In this document: positions 24,270 to 35,335 of the stretch, piece by piece | How the letters are laid out: each line of letters starts with the position of its first letter | How positions within the stretch are numbered: position 1 is the stretch's first letter | From: Ottelia alismoides | Taxonomy: Eukaryota > Streptophyta > Magnoliopsida > Alismatales > Hydrocharitaceae | Assembly (NCBI GenBank): GCA_037367405.1 | Contig: JAZKJV010003374.1 | Span: forward strand, 162,811-226,810 | Direction of reading: 5' to 3' | Length of the DNA stretch: 64,000 nt | Program-made: the position numbers and the translations under genes | The notes under the pieces: generated by a model | What the model was told of the DNA's origin: nothing | Database searches by the model: none | What the model saw: only the letters and a program-made list of their open reading frames with translations

Positions 24270-25416
24270 TGATGAATCCACGTTTCATCATCTTTATTCT
24301 ATCATTTTGGCCTTAAAAACCCTAGTAAATGCGTGTAAATAGCATTAATTTATGCATTTTAGCATTCATGCATAGGTGTGGAAATACTGTATAAATTGCG
24401 GTTTTTAAAGCCAAAATTATAGAATAAAGAAAAGAAAAGAAAAAGAATAAAATATTGTAAATATTTTATGACCCAAAACCCCCGAGACCTAGGCATCTCG
24501 ATGAATAGGTCGACAAAGAATAAAGTAGGGGGAGATAAGGTCAAAAACACAGTCAAAACACCTATACTTTTTATTCATTCTTTATTCATTTTGGGACCTA
24601 TTTTTGGTTCCACTTTTTACACTTCAAATAAAGAAACTTTGTACATGAAAGTTGTAGATAATTTTATAAAGAAAAATACAAAATTGATTTCACAGAAAAA
24701 TAATATACAGATAAAAAGTTACGGTCTGAATAAAAATCCAGAATGCCAACTTCCCAGACCTGTATCTCACAAATAAAAACTCCAAATGCAGCGTACTCAC
24801 CTTTAATTGTATATAGAAGAAAATAATCTAATTAATGGTGGTGGTTTCGCATTTGGCGGAGCTACGGTTTGAAAGTTGACTTTTGGACCCTCATTGTATA
24901 CTTGTACATATTAAAATATTCAATTTATTATTTATTTATTATTTTTATAATTTTATATTGTTGTAAATAATACTTATAATAATTATGTATAAAATCAGAA
25001 TAAAAACATCATTAAAATACAAATAAAAATACTTGTATATATTCAATACATAGGTATATTACCTATATACATACCTATATAAACTACCTTTATATTTTAT
25101 TTAATATACAAATTATATCAGAAAAATAAAATAAAAATACATATGTGTATATAAAAGTATTCTAAATTTTTATAAAATCATAAATAAAAATAATAAAAAT
25201 AAAATACCTAAATAAAAATAAAATACTTAAATATACAGATATAGATACCTATAGGGGCATAAATGTAAACTTGTAAAAATATGTCTCATAAAAATAAATA
25301 AAAATCACCATAAAATAATTTATTAAATAACAAACATTTTTTATTTTATAATCATAAATTAATAAAATCATTTACTATTTTTTAATTAATTTCTAAATCT
25401 TTTTCCAGAGGGTTTT

Positions 25417-25444
25417 TCTGGTTGGTCCACGTGGACCAACCAGA
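25417..25444. promoter_or_regulatory. 28-bp perfect palindrome centred on a G-box, P1 5' LTR
   Basis: The palindrome has arms TCTGGTTGGTCCAC and GTGGACCAACCAGA, with CACGTG at its centre. CACGTG is the G-box core bound by bZIP and bHLH factors in plants. The copy in the 3' LTR (34937-34964) is identical. Confidence 0.8.
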
Positions 25445-25451
25445 GGGCTTG

Positions 25452-25475
25452 GACAGTTGACTCTGGTCAACTGTC
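25452..25475. promoter_or_regulatory. Inverted W-box pair, P1 5' LTR
   Basis: GACAGTTGAC-tctg-GTCAACTGTC is a perfect 10-bp inverted repeat with a 4-bp spacer. It lies 7 bp after the G-box palindrome and contains two TTGAC cores facing each other. The 3' LTR copy is at 34972-34995. Confidence 0.75.
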
Positions 25476-27799
25476 TGACCTTCTCTCTGCTGCATGTCAG
25501 GCTGATTTTGACTCATCTTCAACAATTTTTGGGGGCCGCATCTTTCACCGAATCTGATCGAAGTCTTCACGAGAGTTGTCCACCTACAATCCCTCTAGCT
25601 CGCCCAGTGATAATCTCGGGCAGGGGATCAGCACGTCACTCGATGCAACTCGATTTTCGAGCCCTCTCAACCAAGTTTCAAAACCGGCCCCATTCCCTCC
25701 ATTCCTCTTTGAACCGCTTTAGCTTGAGCTTTTCCCTCCGAGGGCTTGCAAGGAGGTCTCCTGTGACAGAGGTGCGACCTCCAACCTTGTCGAGGCGACC
25801 ACCTAGCTCGGCGGCGCGTTCCAACTCCATCTCCGGCGTATGCCGTGAGGTACCCACCTTAGGCATTTTTGCCCTCGAGGTCCGCACTTCTTTTGATTTT
25901 TCTTGCATAGTTTTGTTCCTAGTATCTCCAGTAGCCTAATCCTCCTTTCCATTTGTCTGAGATTCACGTCGTCCACCACCGCCATCACCTCGCCGGAGCT
26001 TGCTCCGGCGAGCTCTCCTTTCACGTCCCGCTGCCCCCACGCGTAACCACCAGGCCGAGCCGACGTGCTCGAGCCATTATTTTGCATCTCGCAGGTCCCA
26101 GGCGAAGTCCTCGCGCCTCGCGTGGCCGGAGGAGAACGCCGGCGCCGCCGCCCGCGCGCAGCAGCCGCCTGCGCACCCCCGCGCATAACAGAAACGAAGG
26201 GGGGAGGGGCATGCTACAGCAGCCGTCGATTTCGCCCCCCTCCCCTTTTGATCGCAACCGTCCACAGCAAGGGGGAGGCTCAGCCGTTGGATCGTCCGTG
26301 GGCATCTAATCTAGGCCATCAAATCTGAAGGGGTATCGGCCCCCCCACGGCGCGCCACGTGGCGTAAGTGGCAGCCGCATCACCGTTGGAGCACCCCTGG
26401 GTTTGGGCATTTTGCAAGACGCGCCCAGCCCGTTTTGGTATTTGATACATCGTTCTAAAACTTTCATCTGCTGTATATTATTTTTGTAATATTTACTGAA
26501 AACTCCCTGCACTTTTTGATATTGCACTCGCGACCTTGCCAGCGAGGCGCACGTACGCGAGCACGTGCGCGTGGCTATTTTGCGGCTAAGGGCCTGTAAT
26601 TTCGTGTATTTGTCTTCAGTCCAGCAGAACTTTTGTTTAGTTATAGATTTCGAGGATAATTGCATGCGTGCCCTCCTACTGTGCCATATTTACATCAATG
26701 CCCTTGGTCTGCAAGTAGTTTCTTTTTGCTTATAGTAATTTTTGCACGCATCTAGAAAACCCTAAAAAATCCATAAAAATTAACCTAAGTCCCTGTTGCA
26801 TAGTACTTCCACGCCATGTTTTTATTTTTTATAAATATTGCATTTTATTATTTATAAAAATTCAAAAATAGCCATTTTCAGCACTGTTTGCATTAAAAAA
26901 TCACTAAAAAATATAAAAACACCTCAGAAAAATCCCAAAAAAATATATTTTGTGTCTTTTAGTTAGTTTTAAGTCCCAGACAAAAATCATTAAAAAATAT
27001 AAAACCAAACTCCAAAAAATTGCAAAACTCTAAAAACCTTCATAAAAATTTATAAAATCCATAAAAAATCCAAAAAAAGTGTTTTCTTTTCCTGAATTTT
27101 CTTTGTTTGATTATCTTTAAGTGAAAATTAATTTGGAGAATTTTCGTCACTGATTTCTATTTTATTTCTCCATTTTAGTTTCAGCCTTGTATTTTCTCTA
27201 CTGTTTTCTTTATTTTGCTAATTAAAAATACCAAAAACATTCTAAAAATTACCCAAAAATCACAAAAACAGTAAAAAATATAAAAATCCCCAAAAGACTT
27301 TATTTCCTAATTTTTGAATATTTTTATCCATTTTTATTAAAATCTCTTTCTCCCTTTTATTACATTGCTTATATATTCTATTATTGGAAAAAGAAAATAT
27401 AAAAATATAAAATATAAAAAGAAAAATATAAAATCAGTAAATTAAAAATCAAAATACAAAAATATAAAATTAAAAATTAAATAAAAAAAATATATAAAAT
27501 TAAAAACCCACAAAAAAATTAGCTTAGTGGACATTTGATCGCATACACTCACATTTTTGGTACCTTAGTACCCCGTTCTACCTGTCTGCTCCCTGTGTTC
27601 GACCTCTACACATACTTGCACTATACACATCTTGTTGTAGAGTTATAATAAATTTTAACTCCGCACATTTACTTTCATTGTTTGATTTATCTATTGTGGG
27701 TTAATTGTTGTTTTAATCCGGATTTCGCGTGGTCGATTCAGCGACTGAGTTCCCGCCTTGTGTGGAACTTAAGATCACCGATTCATTGGGTTAAACAAA

Positions 27800-27817
27800 T
27801 GGCGCCGTTGCCGGGGA
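27800..27817 (+). other. P1 primer binding site, tRNA-Asp type
   Basis: TGGCGCCGTTGCCGGGGA is complementary to the 3' end of plant tRNA-Asp, the primer used by many Athila/Tat-lineage Ty3/gypsy elements. It lies two bases after the LTR end and is a full 18-base match. Confidence 0.92.
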
Positions 27818-29184
27818 GCAACAGCGCGTAGTTCGAGTTTTTGTTTTGTGTTGTGACCATTTGTCTATTTCGCGGCTTTTATTTTTCGCTATTTTATTTT
27901 CTTTATTTTTGATATACCTCTTGAGCTGTCTAACCTTCTCCTTTGTTGACTTTGTGCGAGGAACCGCGGATCGAGGGAGGCGCTCCACCCTAGGCGCCTA
28001 CGCACCCACGTAAAGCCGGCATCTGCCAGCCGAGCACCGAGGAGACGAAGAGGAAATTTTGAAGACCGAGCTCATTTTTAGTTGTAGAATTTATTTCTTG
28101 TATTTATTAGTGTAATTTAAGTGAGAGAGAGACTATTATTTGTAATAATACAGGTACCCCCGGACTGGACTCTCTTGAGCCTAATTTCCAAGTGATTGTT
28201 CACTTGGGGGCTCTCGCGGTTTTCACGGTTTTCTTCGCATTTTTTTTATTTTGTTTTGTTTTTCGATTTTATTTACTTTGTGTGATTGAGCCCTTAGCTT
28301 TTAGGATTGCTTGCGATAGATTAGGTCCAAACACATTAATCACCCTTGCATGTGCCTATAGTTTCGTTTTGGACTTAGTCAAAAATTTAAACAGTTGATC
28401 ATCACCCTCAATCCATCACGCCGCGAGCTCTCCCTGTAAAGCGCTTTCTCCTAAGCTCAAGTGTGTTGAGTACAGAGGAGGGGTGAGCCTAGACCGGACT
28501 CCAGGGTTGAGGATTGGTGGTCGACTTGTGGTGCTTCCCGCTAATAGCAATTTCTGAAACTTAGGGCGATTTCATCGGTTTTGCATTTGCATATAGATAG
28601 GTTTCAATTCTGCTGAGCATCCTTGCATGTAGAGTGCTGGAGGCAAGGTGAGCATTTACGCTTTAGCATCCATCATCGTTTTGATCGCTTGCATTGCTTT
28701 TCCGCCTCTCTACCTCTGATTTTGATCATCTAGGAGCTTAAAGGAATTGACTCCTCGATAGGATCGTGCATTCTCATTAAAAATCCAAAAAAAAAAGTGA
28801 TAATCAATAAAATTGGGACTGCTAATATTACTTGACCCTAAAACCGATCAAAAAGAAAAATCTTGTATTGGGGCGAGTAATCCCCTCATTGTCTTCGTTT
28901 TATTTGCTCACGCACACCTTAAGGATTAGTGCCCAAATCCCATCAAGCCCCTAAGTGTGTGTGAAATTCTTTGACTTCTCACCTAACTCTAAAACCGACA
29001 AGATAAAAAGACCGCTCTTGCGGTCTCTACCGAGTTGAGTAGGTGAATTGAGGGTTTGTATTCTTTTTATTTTTTGGTTGTGATTGTTTTGTGTGTCCTA
29101 AATCATCCCTGCGCATTTGCGCCTTCTTCTTCATTCTCTTGACTTGACCATCGTGCTCTCCCGATCATTTTCTTTTGTTTCGAG
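27818..29184 (+). other. P1 leader (5' untranslated region)
   Basis: 1.37 kb between the primer site and the ORF start. It is homologous in parts to the leaders of M1 and M2 in reverse complement (for example about 28860-28900 against 40900-40950). Only short random frames are present. Packaging and dimer signals would be expected here, but none can be named. Confidence 0.7.
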
Positions 29185-31116
29185 ATGGCCGACTGGAGCG
29201 TATTCTATCCGGACTTCGCGGATCCCTCCTTCACTCCAGCCGGTCCACCTCCTTTTTTTCAGGAGGACTTTGCTCCTGACTTTTGTACATATCCGCCTCA
29301 GCCACAATATCAGGACTCGGATTTCGACCCACACCCACCTCTATCTCCACCTATGTATTATCCGCCTCCACCTTCACATCCACCCGAGACTGAGCTGATG
29401 GAGTCACCTTTCATGGAGTCCACCCTTGAGCACTTGACCCAGATGATGGATCATATGAGACAGAGGATTGACACCCTCACTAGTACAAATAAGAGCGACC
29501 ATGATATTCCACCATTTGATGATATGGGTTCACTCGAGGATTTCCATGAAAGCTTGCAATCACCAAAATTACAAAAAAATGAGAAAATTTTAAAAACACA
29601 AAAAGATTTCGGGAGACACACGATCGAGTCGGACTGTGAGGAGAGCGCCCACTTGCCAGACTTCTTGACCACACATGCATTCACACCCAGTCCCACCTTT
29701 GACCCCGAGGATGCCGCTGTACAGACTGCTCTTGGCATGCCTCGTGTATATGCTGATTCCGACTTCCTCCCTTGTATGGAGGAGGTCCAAAAATTCAAAA
29801 AAATACTGACTGAACCCGAAGTGGTGGCCACCATACATGAGATCATCCGTGCCCCACTTCAGCAGGCCATGACCGATTTATCTGCTCCTCTTCCCAAGAA
29901 GAGAAAGCGGAGGAGCAGATCTGAGCGTCATATCTTGACCATGGCCACTGCCCACGCCATCACACACCGTCCCATTCCTAAGAAGAGGAACACTGCCACA
30001 CCTTTCATTAGCTGCACCATCTCTGACCACACATGTGATCACACTCTCCTAGACGGCGGTGCTTCTATTAGCATCATACCCTTCTCGCTGGTACAGTCTC
30101 TTCACCTAGGGCCTCTCAAGAAGACCAGGATGATCGTACAGTTTGCTGATGGATCAATTAAGAGGCCGAAGGGTATCCTTGAAAACGCCGTCATCTCGAT
30201 TCAGGGCACGAGCTACCATGTAGATTTTGTCGTATTGCCCATGGAGACCTCCACTGGGGAGCACTCTCCGATCATCCTGGGACGACCATTCCTTGCCTCC
30301 GCAAGGGTCGTTATTGACTATGGATCAGGAGAGATTCGCTTCCGTCCTGTTGACGTGAGCGAAGTGTTGATCACCGCACCCACTGCCGACCAGAGACCTG
30401 CACCTGATGCGTCCTCACCTATCTTGGCTGACCCCGAGGACTATGATTTATATGAGGATATTAGAGAGACATTCTTTATGACCGACGATGAGACCCGAGA
30501 ATTCCTCTCCAAGGAGGAAAGCTTGGAAAGCATAGACCTTGGTGTTTCCGCTTCCTGTGATTGGCGATGTGTCGATGATATCCGCGGGATTTACACGATT
30601 GACACCATTGAGCGGAGGGCAGATTTAGAGACGATACAGGATGGCCATGTTTTGACTACTTCCACTGATGGGTCCGCTCCTGTCCATGTAGATACTGATG
30701 AGACTAAGGCCGAATTTGATTTGGTTGCTTTTCTTCAGAGATTCGGGCCTTTTGATGAGAAAGATGATCCAGTTGAGATTATAGAGGACGAACAGAGTTC
30801 GACTACTTCCACCGATGATTTCGTGCCTTTTGATTTTGACCTGGATGACACCTCGCAGGACGACTCCGAGTACACTTCTTCCGATGATGATGAGTTCGTC
30901 CCATTCCACTTTGATATCAGCGAGACTCCCAAGGCCGGACCGAGCCGTACTACTTCCACTACCCCGTCTGTGCCTTCACACCCTAGGGCCACTGAGGACT
31001 TACACCCCGTCGACCCTGATCGGATTCCGTCCACTATGGACCCCGATGTCGACATGCACCACACTAGATCTATTCCTCCGCGGTCCCGCAAGAAGGTACG
31101 CTTTCAACCTTCTTGA
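29185..31116 (+). CDS. P1 ORF: retropepsin-like protease with acidic flanks
   Basis: The 643-residue intact frame starts at ATG 29185 (MADWSVFYPDF). Residues 1-70 are rich in P, F, Y and D; a coiled-coil-like stretch follows. Residues 238-243 are KKRKRR, a nuclear-localisation-like basic cluster. Residues about 268-385 form an aspartic protease domain: LLDGGASISIIPF with the catalytic Asp at 290 (D-G-G, the variant of D-T/S-G common in plant Ty3/gypsy), then QFADGS, and IILGRPFL at about 363-370 as the C-terminal flap-side motif. Residues 400-600 are strongly acidic, and the tail is basic (PPRSRKKVRF). No Retrotrans_gag core, zinc knuckle, reverse transcriptase or integrase is present. It probably processes Gag or pol supplied by a partner, or acts as a structural protein that kept its protease. 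The intact frame with near-identical LTRs implies recent activity. Confidence 0.85.
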   Translation: MADWSVFYPDFADPSFTPAGPPPFFQEDFAPDFCTYPPQPQYQDSDFDPHPPLSPPMYYPPPPSHPPETELMESPFMESTLEHLTQMMDHMRQRIDTLTSTNKSDHDIPPFDDMGSLEDFHESLQSPKLQKNEKILKTQKDFGRHTIESDCEESAHLPDFLTTHAFTPSPTFDPEDAAVQTALGMPRVYADSDFLPCMEEVQKFKKILTEPEVVATIHEIIRAPLQQAMTDLSAPLPKKRKRRSRSERHILTMATAHAITHRPIPKKRNTATPFISCTISDHTCDHTLLDGGASISIIPFSLVQSLHLGPLKKTRMIVQFADGSIKRPKGILENAVISIQGTSYHVDFVVLPMETSTGEHSPIILGRPFLASARVVIDYGSGEIRFRPVDVSEVLITAPTADQRPAPDASSPILADPEDYDLYEDIRETFFMTDDETREFLSKEESLESIDLGVSASCDWRCVDDIRGIYTIDTIERRADLETIQDGHVLTTSTDGSAPVHVDTDETKAEFDLVAFLQRFGPFDEKDDPVEIIEDEQSSTTSTDDFVPFDFDLDDTSQDDSEYTSSDDDEFVPFHFDISETPKAGPSRTTSTTPSVPSHPRATEDLHPVDPDRIPSTMDPDVDMHHTRSIPPRSRKKVRFQPS

Positions 31117-31206
31117 TCATCTGTATATCCATCTCTGTTGTATATTCACTTCTGTGTACCTCTGTTCTCTCTACCGTATTGCTCGTCCACCCATTCTCGT
31201 GTCTGC

Positions 31207-31830
31207 CTTGCTTAGGACGTACTTTGTCCTAAGTATAGGGGGGTGGACGAGCCGAGTGCTCTTTCATCGTTCCGTGTCATCACTCTTGTCGTCGCCTACA
31301 CTTAGGGCTTCTTTCACCCTAAGTATAGGGGGAGCGATGCGTACATCCCCATGATCTATTCCATTTTCCGATCTCTTTTCTTCTTTTCTTCTTTTCTTCT
31401 TTTCTTCTTTTCCTCTTCTATCTTCTTCATCTACCAAAAAGGTGCCGCCCTTGTAGACAGTCTTCTATACTTAGGACGTACTTTGTCTTAAGTATAGGGG
31501 GGTGTGCACCCCGAGTTTTTCTCTATTCTTTTCGATCCTCTCCATTGTCTCCTCTTCTTGTCTATACTTAGGGATATCTTACCCTAAGTATAGGGGGAGA
31601 CAACCTGAGTACGATCTGTTCATTCCCACCCTTGACCCTCCCTGCTTTGTGTACAGTCTGCTATACTTAGGATTATTTGATCCTAAGTATAGGGGGGACG
31701 GTCAACTTCTCATTCATTGATTCATTACTTCATTCCTTTATTCTTTAGATTTTCCTATACTTAGTACGAGTTATGTCTTCTCTTTTCTCTCCGATCTATG
31801 AGGACATAGCTCAAGCTAAGTATAGGGGGG
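31207..31830 (+). repeat. Hairpin array of P1 (six units)
   Basis: Units lie at 31207-31244, 31296-31332, 31465-31502, 31562-31597, 31661-31698 and 31755-31830. The canonical stem is CTATACTTAGG(N) with (N)CCTAAGTATAG, and loops are 6 to 8 bases. The last unit has a long loop with an inner stem GAGTTATGTC/GACATAGCTC. Every 3' arm is followed by 4 to 6 G, giving AAGTATAGGGGG, nearly identical to the polypurine tract at 33777-33789. It starts about 90 bp after the ORF stop. Confidence 0.9.
31374..31413 (+). repeat. CTTTTCTT microsatellite
   Basis: About five copies of an 8-base pyrimidine unit between the second and third hairpins of P1. It is not present at the matching place in M1 or M2. Confidence 0.8.
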
Positions 31831-33776
31831 TCGTATATACTACGTATATACTTTAGCCATAACTTGTACTTTCGTATTTTTTTTAATAATATGGCTAACA
31901 ATTCTTTAAAATTCATTAAAAATTCTTTAATAAAAAGATGTGGTTATTCCTCAAATTCTTTTTGTATTTACTGATTAATAAATCAGGTGAAAATGTTTTT
32001 TTGCAAAATGTTTGAAAAATAGTTTGAAAATCTTTGTGAACATCTATTGAAAACTATTTTGAAAATATTTTGTTTCGTGTTTTCAACCTGTGTGGTTTGT
32101 AAAACTTCTTTTCTTTGTGTGAAATAAAAAATTGTTTGAAAAATGATTTGCAAATGGTTTGAAAAATGGTTGCAAAAATGATTTGAAAAACCTATATATA
32201 CTGTTTTGAAAACCTTTGCAAAATAATTTTCAAATGTGTGTAAAATGTTTGTAAAAATTATTTTGGACTATAGTTTTCAAAAATTGTGTGAAAAGCTTGT
32301 TTTCAAATAAGTTTGAGGAATATTCACATCACACCAAAATCCACTATATATATATGTATAAAATTGACCACTTACCCTTGTAAATTCTTAAAATCCACTT
32401 CTTGTATATATAAAGAAGCACTCTCGTGTACATATTTTCACCTAGTTTTTAGCCAAAATCTTTTTGTTTTCAAAAATTCCCAAAAACATTTGCAAAAATT
32501 AAAATCCAAAAACATTTGAAAAATCTTTTTGAAAAATACAAAAAATGCATATGCATCATCATCATGTTTTCAAAAATCCATAAAAAGTTCAAAATCTTTG
32601 AAAATTGCATCACAAAAATATTTTCTGCATTGCATTGCATAGCATTCGCATTTTTCGGATTGAGTTTGATAGTTGAACGAGTCTAAGTAAAATCCGGAGA
32701 TTGGAGCTTGATTGGACCTTATAATCTACCTAATAACAGGAACCTTATAGGAACTGGGTTTGAGGTACTTCAGGTCTAGTTGACTTAATTCTTTGAGGAT
32801 CACGGGACTTGGTTCAATGGATTCTTGACTGCCTAAGTAGAGTATTTCGGAGCACACGCACGATTCTTGTTGATAATGACCTAACTTGGACACCTGCACC
32901 TTTCACATGGCTCAACTCAGTTGGAGTGGTGAGGGGATTGGATTTGCCGGTATGAGACGCACACAAGTGGAAACACTTGTCCTCCTCTAGGGAGGGAAGT
33001 GCACCCCAACCCGTCCAGTGATTAGGAAGTCTAAAGACAGGAGGCTGTGGGTTGCGATAAAGCTTCAAAAGAGGGATAGTCTACTGGCTCAAGAGGAAAA
33101 ACTCCTTATGTAAATGCTGCTGTGAATAGAACTTCAAAAAAAAAAAAGTTCAGGCATGTACAAAAATAAAAGGCCTGCAAAGTATGTACATATGTTGTAA
33201 AGTCAATAAGCAAGCTTGAGTTCCAAAGTCATATCATGTGAGCCTGCAGCTGGATGACTTGACTACACTGGTCTTGCATCCAAGGATAGGTAGCTACACT
33301 GGCTACCGTCCATTCTTCTCTTCACCCCCCTCCTCTTGAGCTGGTTGCCACTTGAACTTAGAAGGGAATACCCCGCTCCTCGAGGATGGAGTTGCTGGAT
33401 TGGGGAATCACTGGGTTGTCGTACTGGAGAAGTCAGTTTCTTTGTCATTCTAGTTGGGGAAAGCCACCATCACTTACACTGTACAAGTCAGATTCATAGT
33501 CGTAAGAGTTTGCGTATGAGTTGAGATATTTCTGACCTGGCTATTGAGGAGACTTGAGCAGAGTTTTGGGATTCTCAAGGACTGTTGGATTTCAAATTCG
33601 GTTCTCATTAAGGTTCCGCCCGCACTAAAATTCCCAAGGTCCGACTTAAGCTCCAAACTTTGATTTTGTGAAGACAAGTTTGATCATTGAACTTCATCCA
33701 TCTTTCTTCTTTTTCTTTTCTTTGTTTTTCTTTTCTGCACTTATTGCATAAGTGTTTGCTAGGGACTAGCAAAGGC
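31831..33776 (+). other. P1 3' non-coding region
   Basis: AT-rich region rich in TTTGAAAA and TTTGCAAAA words, without an ORF. From about 32640 it aligns in reverse complement with 11540-12700 of M2, showing that P1 and the gag-bearing elements share one 3' end. Confidence 0.75.
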
Positions 33777-33789
33777 AAGTATAGGGGGA
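33777..33789 (+). other. P1 polypurine tract
   Basis: AAGTATAGGGGGA directly precedes the 3' LTR start (TGATGAATCC at 33790). Confidence 0.85.
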
Positions 33790-35335
33790 TGATGAATCCA
33801 CGTTTCATCATCTTTATTCTATCATTTTGGCCTTAAAAACCCTAGTAAATGCGTGTAAATAGCATTAATTTATGCATTTTAGCATTCATGCATAGGTGTG
33901 GAAATACTGTATAAATTGCGGTTTTTAAAGCCAAAATTATAGAATAAAGAAAAGAAAAGAAAAAGAATAAAATATTGTAAATATTTTATGACCCAAAACC
34001 CCCGAGACCTAGGCATCTCGATGAATAGGTCGACAAAGAATAAAGTAGGGGGAGATAAGGTCAAAAACACAGTCAAAACACCTATACTTTTTATTCATTC
34101 TTTATTCATTTTGGGACCTATTTTTGGTTCCACTTTTTACACTTCAAATAAAGAAACTTTGTACATGAAAGTTGTAGATAATTTTATAAAGAAAAATACA
34201 AAATTGATTTCACAGAAAAATAATATACAGATAAAAAGTTACGGTCTGAATACAAATCCAGAATGCCAACTTCCCAGACCTGTATCTCACAAATAAAAAC
34301 TCCAAATGCAGCGTACTCACCTTTAATTGTATATAGAAGAAAATAATCTAATTAATGGTGGTGGTTTCGCATTTGGCGGAGCTACGGTTTGAAAGTTGAC
34401 TTTTGGACCCTCATTGTATACTTGTACATATTAAAATATTCAATTTATTATTTATTTATTATTTTTATAATTTTATATTGTTGTAAATAATACTTATAAT
34501 AATTATGTATAAAATCAGAATAAAAACATCATTAAAATACAAATAAAAATACTTGTATATATTCAATACATAGGTATATTACCTATATACATACCTATAT
34601 AAACTACCTTTATATTTTATTTAATATACAAATTATATCAGAAAAATAAAATAAAAATACATATGTGTATATAAAAGTATTCTACATTTTTATAAAATCA
34701 TAAATAAAAATAATAAAAATAAAATACCTAAATAAAAATAAAATACTTAAATATACAGATATAGATACCTATAGGGGCATAAATGTAAACTTGTAAAAAT
34801 ATGTGTCATAAAAATAAATAAAAATCACCATAAAATAATTTATTAAATAACAAACATTTTTTATTTTATAATCATAAATTAATAAAATCATTTACTATTT
34901 TTTAATTAATTTCTAAATCTTTTTCCAGAGGGTTTTTCTGGTTGGTCCACGTGGACCAACCAGAGGGCTTGGACAGTTGACTCTGGTCAACTGTCTGACC
35001 TTCTCTCTGCTGCATGTCAGGCTGATTTTGACTCATCTTCAACAATTTTTGGGGGCCGCATCTTTCACCGAATCTGATCGAAGTCTTCACGAGAGTTGTC
35101 CACCTACAATCCCTCTAGCTCGCCCAGTGATAATCTCGGGCAGGGGATCAGCACGTCACTCGATGCAACTCGATTTTCGAGCCCTCTCAACCAAGTTTCA
35201 AAACCGGCCCCATTCCCTCCATTCCTCTTTGAACCGCTTTAGCTTGAGCTTTTCCCTCCGAGGGCTTGCAAGGAGGTCTCCTGTGACAGAGGTGCGACCT
35301 CCAACCTTGTCGAGGCGACCACCTAGCTCGGCGGT
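33790..35335 (+). repeat. P1 3' LTR, first part
   Basis: Collinear with 24270-25814 at an offset of 9520, with about three substitutions. It contains the same G-box palindrome (34937-34964) and W-box pair (34972-34995). It breaks at GCGGT (35331-35335), the left target duplication of N1. Confidence 0.9.

Larger units (their letters stand above)
24270..27797 (+). repeat. P1 5' LTR (3528 bp)
   Basis: It begins TGATGAA-tccacgt-TTCATCA and ends in TTAAACA, two bases before the primer site. Landmarks are the 28-bp G-box palindrome (25417-25444), the W-box inverted repeat (25452-25475), a GC-rich body (about 25480-26400), the TTTGCA/CCCCT repeat zone (about 26400-26720), a long AT-rich tract, and the TGTGTTCGACC motif (27594-27604). 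It keeps a 332-bp segment (26138-26469) that is deleted from the 3' LTR. Confidence 0.92.

Noticed and set aside
24359..24776. Identical frames at 24359-24776 and 33879-34296 as duplicated genes
   Set aside because: They are the same positions of the two P1 LTRs and have no protein signature.
27591..27610. GTTCGA motif as part of a tRNA gene
   Set aside because: No A-box, acceptor stem or cloverleaf can be folded around it; it is an LTR motif shared by all family members.
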